From positions 1 through 64,000 of the forward strand of contig DASRES010000086.1 of assembly GCA_035651955.1 (NCBI GenBank): a stretch of DNA of 64,000 nucleotides, in the 5' to 3' direction. Shown here in pieces: positions 42,486 through 50,960 of this stretch (its first letter is position 1; each line of letters opens with the position of its first letter). The notes below the pieces were generated by a model. That model saw only the letters and a list, made by a program, of their open reading frames with translations, was not told the origin of the DNA and made no database searches. This DNA comes from Acidimicrobiia bacterium (GTDB lineage: Bacteria > Actinomycetota > Acidimicrobiia > IMCC26256 > JAMXLJ01). A program made the position numbers and the translations under genes.

Positions 42486-43238
42486 ATGCGGACCCTGGTG
42501 GTGCTGCCCACGTACAACGAGGCCGAGAACGTCGACGACGTCCTGCCCCGGCTGCGCGCCGCGGTCCCGGACGCCGACATCCTCGTCGTCGACGACCACA
42601 GCCCCGACGGCACGGCCGACAAGGCCGAGAAGCTCGGCGACACGCTCGGCAACATCTCGGTGCTCCGCCGTCCCGCGAAGTCCGGCCTCGGCTCGGCGTA
42701 CCGGGCCGGGTTCCGGATCGGGCTGGCGCGCGGCTACGACGCGTTCGTCGAGATGGACGCCGACCTCTCCCACGACCCGGAGTCGCTGCCGGCGCTCCTC
42801 GCCGAGATCGAGCGCGGCGCGGACCTCGCGATCGGCTCGCGCTACGTGCCCGGCGGCCGCATCCCGGACTGGCCGTGGCCGCGCCGGGCGATCTCCCAGC
42901 TCGGCAACCTGTACGCCCGCGCGCTGCTCGGGATCTCCACCCGCGACGCCACCGCCGGGTTCCGCGTGTACGCGCGCCGCGCGCTCCAGCGCATCCCGCT
43001 CGACGACGTCCGCGCCGACGGGTACGGCTTCCAGGTCGAGATGGCGTACCTCGTCGAGCGCGACGGCGGTCGCGTCGTCGAGGTGCCGATCGAGTTCAAG
43101 GACCGCACGGTCGGGACGTCGAAGATGTCGGGGCGCATCGTCGTCGAGGCGTTCGCGCTCGTGACGTGGTGGGGCGTGCGCGACCGGCTCGCACGCCGGC
43201 GCGAGCGGCACGGCGTGCCGGCGGGCGCGCGGAGCTGA
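42486..43238 (+). CDS. Polyprenol-phosphate mannose synthase-like GT2
   Basis: The 250-residue GT2 enzyme has RTLVVLPTYNEAENVDDVLP, ILVVDDHSPDGTADKAEKL, the metal site VEMDADLSHDPESLPAL and GSRYVPGGRIPDWPWPRRAI, diagnostic of the DPM1/Ppm1 catalytic domain. It transfers mannose from GDP-mannose to polyprenol phosphate for later lipoglycan mannosylation, which suits the PimB-like gene in this window. ATG 42486 lies 10 nt after TAGGCT (42470-42475); GTG 42477 is possible. Confidence 0.88.
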   Translation: MRTLVVLPTYNEAENVDDVLPRLRAAVPDADILVVDDHSPDGTADKAEKLGDTLGNISVLRRPAKSGLGSAYRAGFRIGLARGYDAFVEMDADLSHDPESLPALLAEIERGADLAIGSRYVPGGRIPDWPWPRRAISQLGNLYARALLGISTRDATAGFRVYARRALQRIPLDDVRADGYGFQVEMAYLVERDGGRVVEVPIEFKDRTVGTSKMSGRIVVEAFALVTWWGVRDRLARRRERHGVPAGARS

Positions 43239-43240
43239 CC

Positions 43241-43738
43241 GTGCACGAGTGGACCGTCGCCGGCGGCCTGCTCGAAGGCCCGGACGGGGTGCTGCTCGTC
43301 CGGAACCGCCGGCGCAACGGCCGTTGCGACTGGAGCACGCCCGGGGGTGTCATCGACGCGGCCGACGAGTCGATCCTCGACGGGCTCACGCGCGAGGTCG
43401 CGGAGGAGACCGGTCTGCGCGTCCTCGGCTGGGAGGGGCCGCTGTACGAGGTGCGCGCGGTCGCGGCGGACCTCGGCTGGTCCATGCGGTGCGAGGTCCA
43501 CCACGCGACCGCGTTCGAGGGGGAGTTGCGCGTCGACGACCCGGACGGCATCGTCGTCGAGGCCGCGTTCTTCCCGGTGGAGCAAGCCGGCGCGCTGCTC
43601 GCCGACTGCACGACGTGGGTGCGCGAGCCGCTCGCGGAATGGCTGCTGCAGCCGTGGGGGCCCGCCCAGCACCGGGGCTACCGCTACGACGTCCGCAACG
43701 GCGCGACGGGCGAGCTCGAAGTGCTCCGCGTCCCGTAG
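43241..43738 (+). CDS. NUDIX hydrolase
   Basis: The 165-residue protein carries a Nudix box GGVIDAADESILDGLTREVA then EETGL (residues about 33-57). GTG 43241 follows the GT2 stop by 2 nt. The substrate cannot be told; a nucleoside-diphosphate sugar or oxidised nucleotide is usual. A C-terminal Tyr/Arg-rich stretch (AQHRGYRYDVRNG) is unusual. Confidence 0.82.
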   Translation: MHEWTVAGGLLEGPDGVLLVRNRRRNGRCDWSTPGGVIDAADESILDGLTREVAEETGLRVLGWEGPLYEVRAVAADLGWSMRCEVHHATAFEGELRVDDPDGIVVEAAFFPVEQAGALLADCTTWVREPLAEWLLQPWGPAQHRGYRYDVRNGATGELEVLRVP

Positions 43739-43748
43739 TGCGCGCGCG

Positions 43749-44819
43749 GTGATCCGGGTCGGGATCGTCGGCTGCGGGTTCATCGGCAACGTGCACTCGG
43801 TCGCGCTCGCGCAGATCGCGCGTACCGGGCTCGCGGACGCCGCGGTCGTGGCGACCCACGACGTCGACGCTGCCCGGGCCGAGGCGACGGCCCGCCACCA
43901 CGACGGTGCGATGGCGCTGCCGACCGTCGACGCGCTGCTCGACGCCGTCGACGCCGTCTGGGTCTGCACGTGGACGGGCGGGCATCGGGAGGTCGTCGAG
44001 GCCGCGGCGTCGCACGGCACGCCCGTGTTCTGCGAGAAGCCGCTCGCTCCGACGCTGGCCGAGTGCGAGGCGGTCGCGAGCGCGCTGCGCGCAGTGCCCC
44101 ACCAGGTCGGGCTCGTGCTGGCGCACGCACCCGTCTTCCGTGCGATGGCGGAGGCCGTCCGGTCGGGTCGCTACGGCGCGCCGCTCGCGGCCGTGTTCCG
44201 GGACGACCAGTACTTCCCGATCCAGGGGATGTACGGCTCGACGTGGCGCGCCGACGTCGCGCGCGCGGGCGGTGGCACGCTCGTCGAGCACTCCATCCAC
44301 GACGTCGACGTCCTGCGACGCATCCTCGGCGACGCGCGTGACGTCAGCGCGCGCACGGCGTGCCACTTCGGGCATGCGGGCATCGAGGACGTCGCCAACG
44401 TGTCACTCACGTACGCGGACGGAGCGACCGCGGCGCTCGTCAGCGTGTGGCACCAGGTGACGAGCCGGCCGTCGACCCGCCGTGTCGAGGTGTTCTGCGA
44501 GGACGCGCTGCTGTGGACCGAGGACGACCATCTCGGTCCGTTGCACGTCCAGACGAGTGACCGCGACGAGACCGTCACCGCCGATCCGCCACCGTGGACG
44601 GAGCGCCTTGGCATGCCCGACGAGCTCGCGGTCCCACTCGCGCAATACGTCGAGCCGTCGCTCGCGTTCCTCGCGGCACTCGGGCGCGCAGGCGTCGACG
44701 CACGCGGCCATCCAGACGTCGACGACGCGCTCGCCGCGCACCGCATCGTCGACGCCGCGTACCGTTCCGCGGCTGCAGGCGGTGTGCCGGTCGCCACCGA
44801 GGCCACCCCTGCGCGTTGA
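43749..44819 (+). CDS. Gfo/Idh/MocA-family oxidoreductase
   Basis: The 356-residue protein has the Rossmann motif RVGIVGCGFIGNVHSVALAQ, the EKP motif in PVFCEKPLAPTLAECEAVA and the catalytic region GGTLVEHSIHDVDVLRRILG with a conserved His. Members oxidise or reduce sugars and inositols with NAD(P). GTG 43749 follows the NUDIX stop by 10 nt. The substrate is unknown. Confidence 0.87.
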   Translation: MIRVGIVGCGFIGNVHSVALAQIARTGLADAAVVATHDVDAARAEATARHHDGAMALPTVDALLDAVDAVWVCTWTGGHREVVEAAASHGTPVFCEKPLAPTLAECEAVASALRAVPHQVGLVLAHAPVFRAMAEAVRSGRYGAPLAAVFRDDQYFPIQGMYGSTWRADVARAGGGTLVEHSIHDVDVLRRILGDARDVSARTACHFGHAGIEDVANVSLTYADGATAALVSVWHQVTSRPSTRRVEVFCEDALLWTEDDHLGPLHVQTSDRDETVTADPPPWTERLGMPDELAVPLAQYVEPSLAFLAALGRAGVDARGHPDVDDALAAHRIVDAAYRSAAAGGVPVATEATPAR

Positions 44820-44859
44820 GTGCCTCCGTGCCCTGCGCGAGAATGCGGAGGCGCCCGGG

Positions 44860-44931
44860 TAGGTACTCTCGGGACAGGGTTCCGCCCAGGTCGAACAGGC
44901 CAGGTTGAACAGTTCGTGCGAACAGCCAGGT
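44860..44931 (+). promoter_or_regulatory. Promoter and direct repeats before DUF3040 gene
   Basis: TACTCT at 44864-44869 could be a -10 element. Downstream, CCAGGTCGAACAG (44886-44898) and CCAGGTTGAACAG (44900-44912) form a 14-bp-period direct repeat. Partial copies follow (GCGAACAG ending 44925, CCAGGT at 44926-44931). They would lie in the 5' leader of the gene at 44967. Confidence 0.4.
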
Positions 44932-44966
44932 AGAGGCAGCGAGGCGGCGGTTCCTGGAAGGTCGTG

Positions 44967-45344
44967 ATGCCGCTTTCCGAGGAAGAGCAGCGCATCCTGC
45001 GCGAGATCGAGGCGAACCTCAGCGCCACCGATCCCGCCTTGGTGCAGCAGGTCTCGCAGACGACGCTCTACCGGCACGCCGCGCGGGCGATCAAGTGGGC
45101 GACGGTCGGGTTCCTGGCCGGCCTCGCGCTCCTGCTGTTCACGTTCACGAAGCTGCTCGTGCTCGGTGTCGTCGGCTTCCTCGTCATGCTCGGCTGCCTG
45201 CTCGTCATCGAGCGGAACGTGCGCAAGCTCGGCAAGGCCGGGTTCGAGAGCCTGACGAGCTCGCTGCGCACCGGCGCGTTGCGCGGGATGTTCGGCAACA
45301 CGGGCCGCAAGTTCCGCGACCGCTTCCACCGCGACGATTCCTGA
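44967..45344 (+). CDS. DUF3040 membrane protein
   Basis: The 125-residue protein starts MPLSEEEQRILREIEANL, the hallmark of actinobacterial DUF3040. It has two adjacent membrane helices (WATVGFLAGLALLLFTFTKL and VLGVVGFLVMLGCLLVIE) and a basic tail. A GGAAGG ribosome binding site precedes ATG 44967. From memory, a DUF3040 gene also lies just upstream of mraZ in mycobacteria, so an envelope or division role is suspected. Confidence 0.85.
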   Translation: MPLSEEEQRILREIEANLSATDPALVQQVSQTTLYRHAARAIKWATVGFLAGLALLLFTFTKLLVLGVVGFLVMLGCLLVIERNVRKLGKAGFESLTSSLRTGALRGMFGNTGRKFRDRFHRDDS

Positions 45345-45346
45345 CG

Positions 45347-47596
45347 TCAGGCCCGCACGCGACGCAGCGGTCGCGGGTCGACGCGCCGTCGGACACGCAC
45401 GACCCATCCCGCGTCGTCGCGGAGCGCGGCCTCGATCGTCGTGACCGCGTCCCACGCGCGGTGCGCGTCCTCGCCGGCCGGGATCGCGGGCGAGAACGTC
45501 ACGCGGGTGTAGGTCGACGCGAGCTCGTGGAGCGGCACGGTCGCGCGTGACGCGACGCCGCGGCGCGGCGCGAGGTGGGCGACCTCGAGCGCCGTGAGCG
45601 ACGGCTGCGAGCCGAGGCCGGCCTCGTCGAGCCGGTCGAGCACCTCGTCCCAGGCGCCGGCCACGGCCGCGCGGGTCTCCGGTGCGTGCCGGCGGGAGCG
45701 GCGGACCCGGGCCTTCCGGGCCACGACCAGCAGCGGGAAGGACAGCACGGCCACGCCCAGCGCGGCGAGGACGGCGAGGATCGCGAGCCAGACGAAATGC
45801 GCGATGCCGCGGCTCGCGCCGTTGGTGTGCGAGCCCGCTGCACGGATCTGGTCGCCGCCGGTCGGGGTCTGCAGGCGACCCGCGGGCGTGGACGGCGGCG
45901 CCGTCGTCGCACCCGGCGTGGTCGGTGCCGGTGGCGTGGTCGTCGGCGTGTCGGTCGGCTGCTGGCCGCCCGGTTGCGTCGCGCCCGGCAGCGACGACGT
46001 CGGCGTCGGCTCGAACGGCACCCACACGCCGGCGAGGTAGACCTCGGGCCACGCGTGCGCGTCGCGTCCCGTCACGTGGTACTTGCCGTCCTTGCCGAGC
46101 GTGCCCTGCGTGAACCCGACCGCGACCCGGGACGGCAGGCCGACGACGCGCGCCATGGCCGCGTACGTGCCGGCGAACTGCTCGCAGAAGCCCTTCTTCT
46201 GCTGCAGGAACGAGACCATCGCGTTGTCGCTGTGTCCGGGCGGCACCGACAGGCTGTACGTGAAGTTGTCGAGGAAGTACGCCTGGAGCGCGAGCGCCTT
46301 GTCGAGGGGTGTGCCCGCGTTGGCCCTCGCGACGATGCGCTGCGCGGTCGCGCTGACCGACCGCGGGAAGTCGGCGGGCAGCCCGCCGTAGCGCGCCTCG
46401 ATCGCGCGCGGCGGCGGGAGCTGCGCGGCGGGGTCGGTGCGCAGCTCGGCCGGGCTGGGCGGCGCGGCCGACACCACCGTGTAGTGCTTGCCGAGGATCG
46501 ACGAGCCGTCCGAGATGATCGTCCCCGACTCGGGCACGATCCTCGCCGCGTCGAGGTCGATCGCCTTCGGTTGGAACGCGGCCGGCAGGAACTGCTGGTC
46601 CAGCGCCTCGATGTCGAACGTCTGGGTGAACGCACCCGGACTGCGGTCGTGGGCGGGCAGCACGCCGCGCACGTCCTCGACCTTGGCGTTGATGCCCCAC
46701 ACCGCGCCGTCGAACTCGTCGAGGCCCGCGACGCGCCAGTACGCCGGCCGCGCGCTCTGCACCGTGAACACCTCGGTGTCCGAGTTCGGGCCGGCGAGCC
46801 GGTCCTTGATGTCGACGAGCGGGCTGATCGTGTCGTACCGGCCCGGTCCCGGGCCGCCGCTCGCGCCGAACTGCTTGTAGTCGAACCAGGCACGCGCGTC
46901 GGCACCCGGCAGCGCGGGCCCGATGACGAGCCCGGCCGCGAGCGCGCTCACACCGACGATCGAGCCGACGGTCAGGATGCTCGCACGCGGCCCGAGGCCG
47001 CGCCCCGTGAACCACGCGCGCCGCCGCTCGAGCAGGGTCTGGTGCTGCAGCAGCAGGAACACGACGGCCGCCGCGCCGAACCCGATCGTGACGCGGGTGC
47101 GCAAGGTGTTCGTGCCGAGCGTGGCCGCGAGCACGAAGACGACCAGACCGGGGACGAGCGCGCCGACGGTCGCCTGGCGGCGGAAGGCGAGCCAGTCCGC
47201 CGCGAGCGCGGCGGACCACGCGGCGACGACGGACAGCATGACCGGCCCGCCGGTCACCGGCACCGGCGCGCGACCGGTGCGGTACACGTGCCAGCCGTCG
47301 GACAGGCGGTGCGCGACCTCCTGCACCGTCCCGATGCCCGGGATCCCGAACGTCGTGCTCGCGGGGACGAGGAACCACGACACGTACAGCACGAACACGG
47401 CCACCGCGACCACGACCGTCGCGGCGGGTGACCACCGCCGCCGGCGAGCGACGAGGCCGACCGCGTGAGGGAGCAGTGCCGCGCCGAGGACCGCGGGCGC
47501 GAACGACCCGTCGGCGAAGACCCGCCCCAGGCTGAGCGCGGCCGCGCAGCTCAGGACGGCGAGAGCGACAGTCGAGGCTTCGCGGCGAGATGCCAT
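45347..47596 (-). CDS. TgpA-type transglutaminase membrane protein
   Basis: The 749-residue protein has an N-terminal TgpA domain with about six membrane segments and a large external transglutaminase-like domain. The triad strands are GFCEQFAGTYAAMARVVG (Cys), RDAHAWPEVYL (His) and WVPFEPTP (Asp/Glu). A Pro/Thr linker, another membrane helix (HFVWLAILAVLAALGVAVLS) and a C-terminal DUF4129-like cytoplasmic domain follow. It ends 3 nt from the convergent DUF3040 gene and overlaps the DUF58 gene by 46 nt. The substrate is probably an envelope protein or peptide. Confidence 0.88.
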   Translation of the reverse strand: MASRREASTVALAVLSCAAALSLGRVFADGSFAPAVLGAALLPHAVGLVARRRRWSPAATVVVAVAVFVLYVSWFLVPASTTFGIPGIGTVQEVAHRLSDGWHVYRTGRAPVPVTGGPVMLSVVAAWSAALAADWLAFRRQATVGALVPGLVVFVLAATLGTNTLRTRVTIGFGAAAVVFLLLQHQTLLERRRAWFTGRGLGPRASILTVGSIVGVSALAAGLVIGPALPGADARAWFDYKQFGASGGPGPGRYDTISPLVDIKDRLAGPNSDTEVFTVQSARPAYWRVAGLDEFDGAVWGINAKVEDVRGVLPAHDRSPGAFTQTFDIEALDQQFLPAAFQPKAIDLDAARIVPESGTIISDGSSILGKHYTVVSAAPPSPAELRTDPAAQLPPPRAIEARYGGLPADFPRSVSATAQRIVARANAGTPLDKALALQAYFLDNFTYSLSVPPGHSDNAMVSFLQQKKGFCEQFAGTYAAMARVVGLPSRVAVGFTQGTLGKDGKYHVTGRDAHAWPEVYLAGVWVPFEPTPTSSLPGATQPGGQQPTDTPTTTPPAPTTPGATTAPPSTPAGRLQTPTGGDQIRAAGSHTNGASRGIAHFVWLAILAVLAALGVAVLSFPLLVVARKARVRRSRRHAPETRAAVAGAWDEVLDRLDEAGLGSQPSLTALEVAHLAPRRGVASRATVPLHELASTYTRVTFSPAIPAGEDAHRAWDAVTTIEAALRDDAGWVVRVRRRVDPRPLRRVRA

Positions 47597-48762
47597 CGGG
47601 TGATCGTCTCGTTCCAGGCGTCGGGGAACGGTCGTGCGGACGCGTCGACGACGACGATCGAGGGTCGCCCCCGCGTCGCGGTCATGCGGACGTTCGGCGT
47701 GTCGCGCGTCGCGACGACCACGGTCGTGCCGAACCGCGACCACGCGCGCGCGATCGCCTCCGACACGCGGTCATCGGTCACGCCGGAGACGGCGACGAGC
47801 GCGCCGCTCGGGCGCCGGGTCCGGAAGCCGTCGGTGACCTTGGCGAGCTGGTCGATCTCGCTCGGCTCGATCACCGCGAGCTGGTCCATGAGGAGCACGA
47901 GGTTGCCGGCCGACACGGAGGCGACGCGCAGGCCCGCGCTCGTCAGCACGTCGACGCGCCTCCCGACGCGCGTCATCGCCGCCGCGATCGACGCGATCGC
48001 CTCGACGGCGGTCTCGAACGACGCGTCGTCGTGCACGTGGTCGCGCGTGTCGAGCAGGAGCGTCACCTCCGGGCGGCGCTGCATCTCCTCCTGGCGCACC
48101 ATGAGGTCGTCGGTGTGCGCGGTCGAACGCCAGTGCACCCGTCGCAGGTCGTCACCGACCTCGTACTCGCGCAGCGTGAGGAACTCCTCGCCCGCGTCGG
48201 ACGGGAGGAGGCGGGAGGCGCCCTGCGACGACGTCCCCAGCGGCGGCCCGGCTGCGTCCCCGAGCGCGACCACCCGGTGGACGCGCGGCGCGACGACGAC
48301 TTCGTCGACCGGGCCCGGCGGCAGCGCGCGCCGCACGACGCCGAAGGGGTCGCCCACCGCCACGTGCAGCGGGCCGAGGGTGAAGCGACCGCGACGGGTC
48401 GTCGGCACGCGGTACGCGCCGCGCGCGACCTGGCCGACGCCGACCGGCGCGACGAGGAAGCGCGCCGCGCGCCGCCCGTCCTCGAACGTGTCCGTGACAC
48501 CGAGCACCGGGGTCGGTCGCGTACCCGCGTTCGTGAGGGCCAGATCCACACGGCCCTGGTCGCCGACGTGCAGGCGCGCGGGACGGACCGTGCGTGACGC
48601 GCGCACGCTGACGCGCTGCCGCTTCGCCCACCACGCGCCGAGGCCGAGGAGCGCGAAGCCTGCGATCGCGAGGATCGCGAGCTCGACCGTCCCGAACAGC
48701 CGGCCCGCGACGAGCAGACCGAGCGACGCACCCAGGAGCGTCCAGCCCCGACGGGTCAGCAC
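47551..48762 (-). CDS. DUF58 protein (vWA-like)
   Basis: The 403-residue protein has two N-terminal membrane segments (WTLLGASLGLLVAGRLF and VELAILAIAGFALLGLGAWW) and a beta-rich domain. The DUF58 signature follows: LREYEVGDDLRRVHWRSTAH, then MVRQEEMQRRPEVTLLLDTR opening a vWA-like domain. DUF58 proteins work with MoxR ATPases and transglutaminases, exactly the flanking genes. GTG 48762 starts 2 nt after the moxR stop. Confidence 0.88.
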   Translation of the reverse strand: MLTRRGWTLLGASLGLLVAGRLFGTVELAILAIAGFALLGLGAWWAKRQRVSVRASRTVRPARLHVGDQGRVDLALTNAGTRPTPVLGVTDTFEDGRRAARFLVAPVGVGQVARGAYRVPTTRRGRFTLGPLHVAVGDPFGVVRRALPPGPVDEVVVAPRVHRVVALGDAAGPPLGTSSQGASRLLPSDAGEEFLTLREYEVGDDLRRVHWRSTAHTDDLMVRQEEMQRRPEVTLLLDTRDHVHDDASFETAVEAIASIAAAMTRVGRRVDVLTSAGLRVASVSAGNLVLLMDQLAVIEPSEIDQLAKVTDGFRTRRPSGALVAVSGVTDDRVSEAIARAWSRFGTTVVVATRDTPNVRMTATRGRPSIVVVDASARPFPDAWNETITRWHLAAKPRLSLSPS

Positions 48763-48764
48763 GC

Positions 48765-49745
48765 CTACGCGCGCGTGCCGGTCGCGCCCGGCACGGGAAC
48801 GGACGCGAGGACGCTCGTGAGCACGTCGTGTGGCGACGTGCCCCGGAGCTGTGCCTCCGGCGACAGGAGCAGGCGGTGCTCGAGGACGGCGGGTGCGAGC
48901 AGCTTGAGATCGTCGGGCACGACGTAGTCGCGGCCGAGGCTCGCGGCCCACGCCCGTGCCGCGCGCTGGAGCGCGAGCGCGCCGCGGGGGCTGACCCCGA
49001 GCACCAGGTCGCGATGACGGCGCGTCGCGTCGACGAGGTCGACCACGTAGCTGCGCAACGCGGGCGCGACGTGCACCGCGGTGACGGACTCGGCCGCGCT
49101 CGCGACCTCGCTGGCAGTGACGACCGCGTCGAGCTCCTCCACCGTGGCGTGACCCGCGTGCGTCTCGAGGATCGCGATCTCGGCGTCGCGCGCCGGGTAG
49201 CCGAGACGGATCCGCATCAGGAACCGGTCGAGCTGGGCCTCGGGCAGGGGATAGGTGCCCTCGAGCTCGATCGGGTTCTGGGTCGCGATGACGATGAACG
49301 GGCGCGGGAGCGCGTACGTCTGCCCGTCGACCGTCGCCTGGCGCTCCTCCATCGCCTCGAGCAGCGCGGACTGCGTCTTCGGCGACGCGCGGTTGATCTC
49401 GTCGGCGAGGACGACGTGCGCGAACACGCCGCCGGGACGGAACTCGAACTCGCTCGTCGCCCGGTTCCACACGGACACCCCGACGACGTCCGACGGGAGC
49501 AGATCGGGCGTGAACTGGATCCGGTGCCACGTCCCGCCGATCGAGCGGGCGAGGGCCTTGGCCAGCGACGTCTTGCCGACGCCGGGCACGTCCTCGATGA
49601 GCAGGTGCCCCTCCGCGAACAGGCACGTGAGCGCGACGCGGATCTCGTCGGTCTTGCCCTGGATCACGCGCTCGACGTTGTCGAGCAACGTGTGGAACAG
49701 CGGCTCGAAGCCGGCGGCGCCACGGTCGGGGAGAGGCTGGGCCAC
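48765..49745 (-). CDS. MoxR-family AAA+ ATPase
   Basis: The 326-residue ATPase has Walker A LLIEDVPGVGKTSLAKALA, Walker B VVLADEINRASPKTQSALLE, sensor 1 FIVIATQNPIELEGTYPLPE and an Arg finger in EAQLDRFLMRI. MoxR proteins act as chaperones for vWA proteins, so DUF58 is the expected client. GTG 49745 opens the conserved region; the frame stays open to 49961 but the extra residues look non-coding. It heads the three-gene operon. Confidence 0.9.
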   Translation of the reverse strand: MAQPLPDRGAAGFEPLFHTLLDNVERVIQGKTDEIRVALTCLFAEGHLLIEDVPGVGKTSLAKALARSIGGTWHRIQFTPDLLPSDVVGVSVWNRATSEFEFRPGGVFAHVVLADEINRASPKTQSALLEAMEERQATVDGQTYALPRPFIVIATQNPIELEGTYPLPEAQLDRFLMRIRLGYPARDAEIAILETHAGHATVEELDAVVTASEVASAAESVTAVHVAPALRSYVVDLVDATRRHRDLVLGVSPRGALALQRAARAWAASLGRDYVVPDDLKLLAPAVLEHRLLLSPEAQLRGTSPHDVLTSVLASVPVPGATGTRA

Positions 49746-49884
49746 GGCGTCACATCCTCGCTTCCGGGGCGCTCCGACGCACCCGACGCAGTCGGGGCGG
49801 TGCGCCGGTGCGGGCTTGCGAGTGTAGGCGTGAGCTGCGAGATGCGAGAAGGCGTGCCGGCGGTGCTCCGGTACCGTGCGCGGC

Positions 49885-50169
49885 GTGAACGCGCGAGCCG
49901 TCTTGCCGAGTGCCGCGCGCGCGGTCGCGCGGCGGCCCGACCTGTGGCCGGTCGCGGTCACCCAGGCGGCGCGCCTCGCGCGTCCGCGATGGTGGGCTCA
50001 TCCGCCGTTCCTCCCGCTGCCCGACCCCGAGTACGTCCGGTTCCGTCTCGAGACGCAGTACGGCGCGGCGGCCGCCGGGGATGGCTTCGCGCCGCGCGAC
50101 GTCGTCGCGTACCTCGAGTGGTGTCGCGACGTGGCGAGGCTCTCGCGGGTCCGCGACGGGCGCCGGTAG
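49885..50169 (+). CDS. Small conserved-type hypothetical protein
   Basis: The 94-residue product (NARAVLPSAARAVARRPDLW, then WWAHPPFLPLPDPEYVRFRL and DVVAYLEWCRDVARLS) has a Trp/Pro-rich centre and looks like a compact helical protein. GTG 49885 follows TACCGT (49872-49877) by 7 nt, the leaderless spacing seen elsewhere. The HNH gene follows within 41 nt. No function is recognised. Confidence 0.65.
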   Translation: MNARAVLPSAARAVARRPDLWPVAVTQAARLARPRWWAHPPFLPLPDPEYVRFRLETQYGAAAAGDGFAPRDVVAYLEWCRDVARLSRVRDGRR

Positions 50170-50210
50170 ACTGCCGCCCCGACGGCACGACCGAGGGAGG
50201 TCTCGAAGCC

Positions 50211-50720
50211 TTGGGGAGAGCGCTCCTGCTCAACGCCAGCTTCGAGCCGTTGTGCGTCGTGTCCGTCCGGCGCGCGGTCGTCCTCGTCCTCAAGGACAAG
50301 GCGGAGATCGTCTCGCGCCGCTCGGGTGAGCTGCACTCGGAACGGGCCTGCCTGCCGATCCCGTCGGTGATCCGGCTCGTCCACTACGTGCGCGTGCCGT
50401 TCCGCTCACGCGTGCCGCTCTCCCGCCGGGCCGTCTTCGCGCGCGACGGGCACCGGTGCCAGTACTGCAACCGGCCCGCCGAGAACATCGACCACGTCGT
50501 GCCTCGCTCACGCGGCGGGCCCCACACGTGGGAGAACGTCGTGGCGTCGTGCCGGGCGTGCAACGCCCGCAAGGAGGACCGGCTCCTCTCGGAGACGACG
50601 CTTGCCCTGCGGCGGCCGCCGGTCGCGCCGCACGCCACGCTGTGGCTCGTCGCCACGGCCGGGTCGATCGACCCGAGCTGGGAGCCGTACCTCCCCGACG
50701 GCGACGCCGTCCCCGCGTAG
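50211..50720 (+). CDS. HNH endonuclease family protein
   Basis: The 169-residue protein begins ALLLNASFEPLCVVSVRRAV and has the HNH core: CQYCNRP, IDHVVPRSRGG, WENVVASCRACNARKEDR, with two CxxC zinc knuckles. This compact type is widespread and chromosomal in actinobacteria and is not tied to mobile DNA. TTG 50211 is the only start matching the family N-terminus, with GAGGGAGG 10 nt before it. The true nuclease role is unproven. Confidence 0.82.
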   Translation: MGRALLLNASFEPLCVVSVRRAVVLVLKDKAEIVSRRSGELHSERACLPIPSVIRLVHYVRVPFRSRVPLSRRAVFARDGHRCQYCNRPAENIDHVVPRSRGGPHTWENVVASCRACNARKEDRLLSETTLALRRPPVAPHATLWLVATAGSIDPSWEPYLPDGDAVPA

Positions 50721-50804
50721 CCCGCACCGCGCGCCGCTGATTCCGCGCCGCGGGCGCCGCCGCGCCCGCGCGCGCCCTGACGCGCGCAAGAAGTGGTGCG
50801 TGGT

Positions 50805-50858
50805 GTGGCTGTTGTGGTTGACGAGTGGCGCGAGGTGGCGTAGGGTGGCGCGCAGTGG
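50805..50858 (+). promoter_or_regulatory. MraZ-box array upstream of mraZ
   Basis: GTGG recurs at 50825, 50835, 50845 and 50855, exactly 10 bp apart, in the form GTGGCG-N4 for the first three. Further GTGG copies at 50793, 50800, 50805 and 50814 are off-register. MraZ is known to bind short direct repeats spaced one helical turn apart before its own gene. The last box ends about 100 bp before the mraZ start. Confidence 0.7.
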
Positions 50859-50960
50859 TGTGAAGGGGAGATGTCAGCCCGGGTCGGGGAGCGCAGGCGC
50901 CCCGGTCCCGGCACACGCCGGCGTCGGGTGGAGCCGGCAGCCAGCAGCGAGGGGTCCGGG

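Noticed and set aside
48828-50210. Long upstream extension of the HNH frame
   Set aside because: The frame is open for 461 codons before TTG 50211, but it is antisense to moxR and Arg-rich. The family N-terminus begins at 50211.
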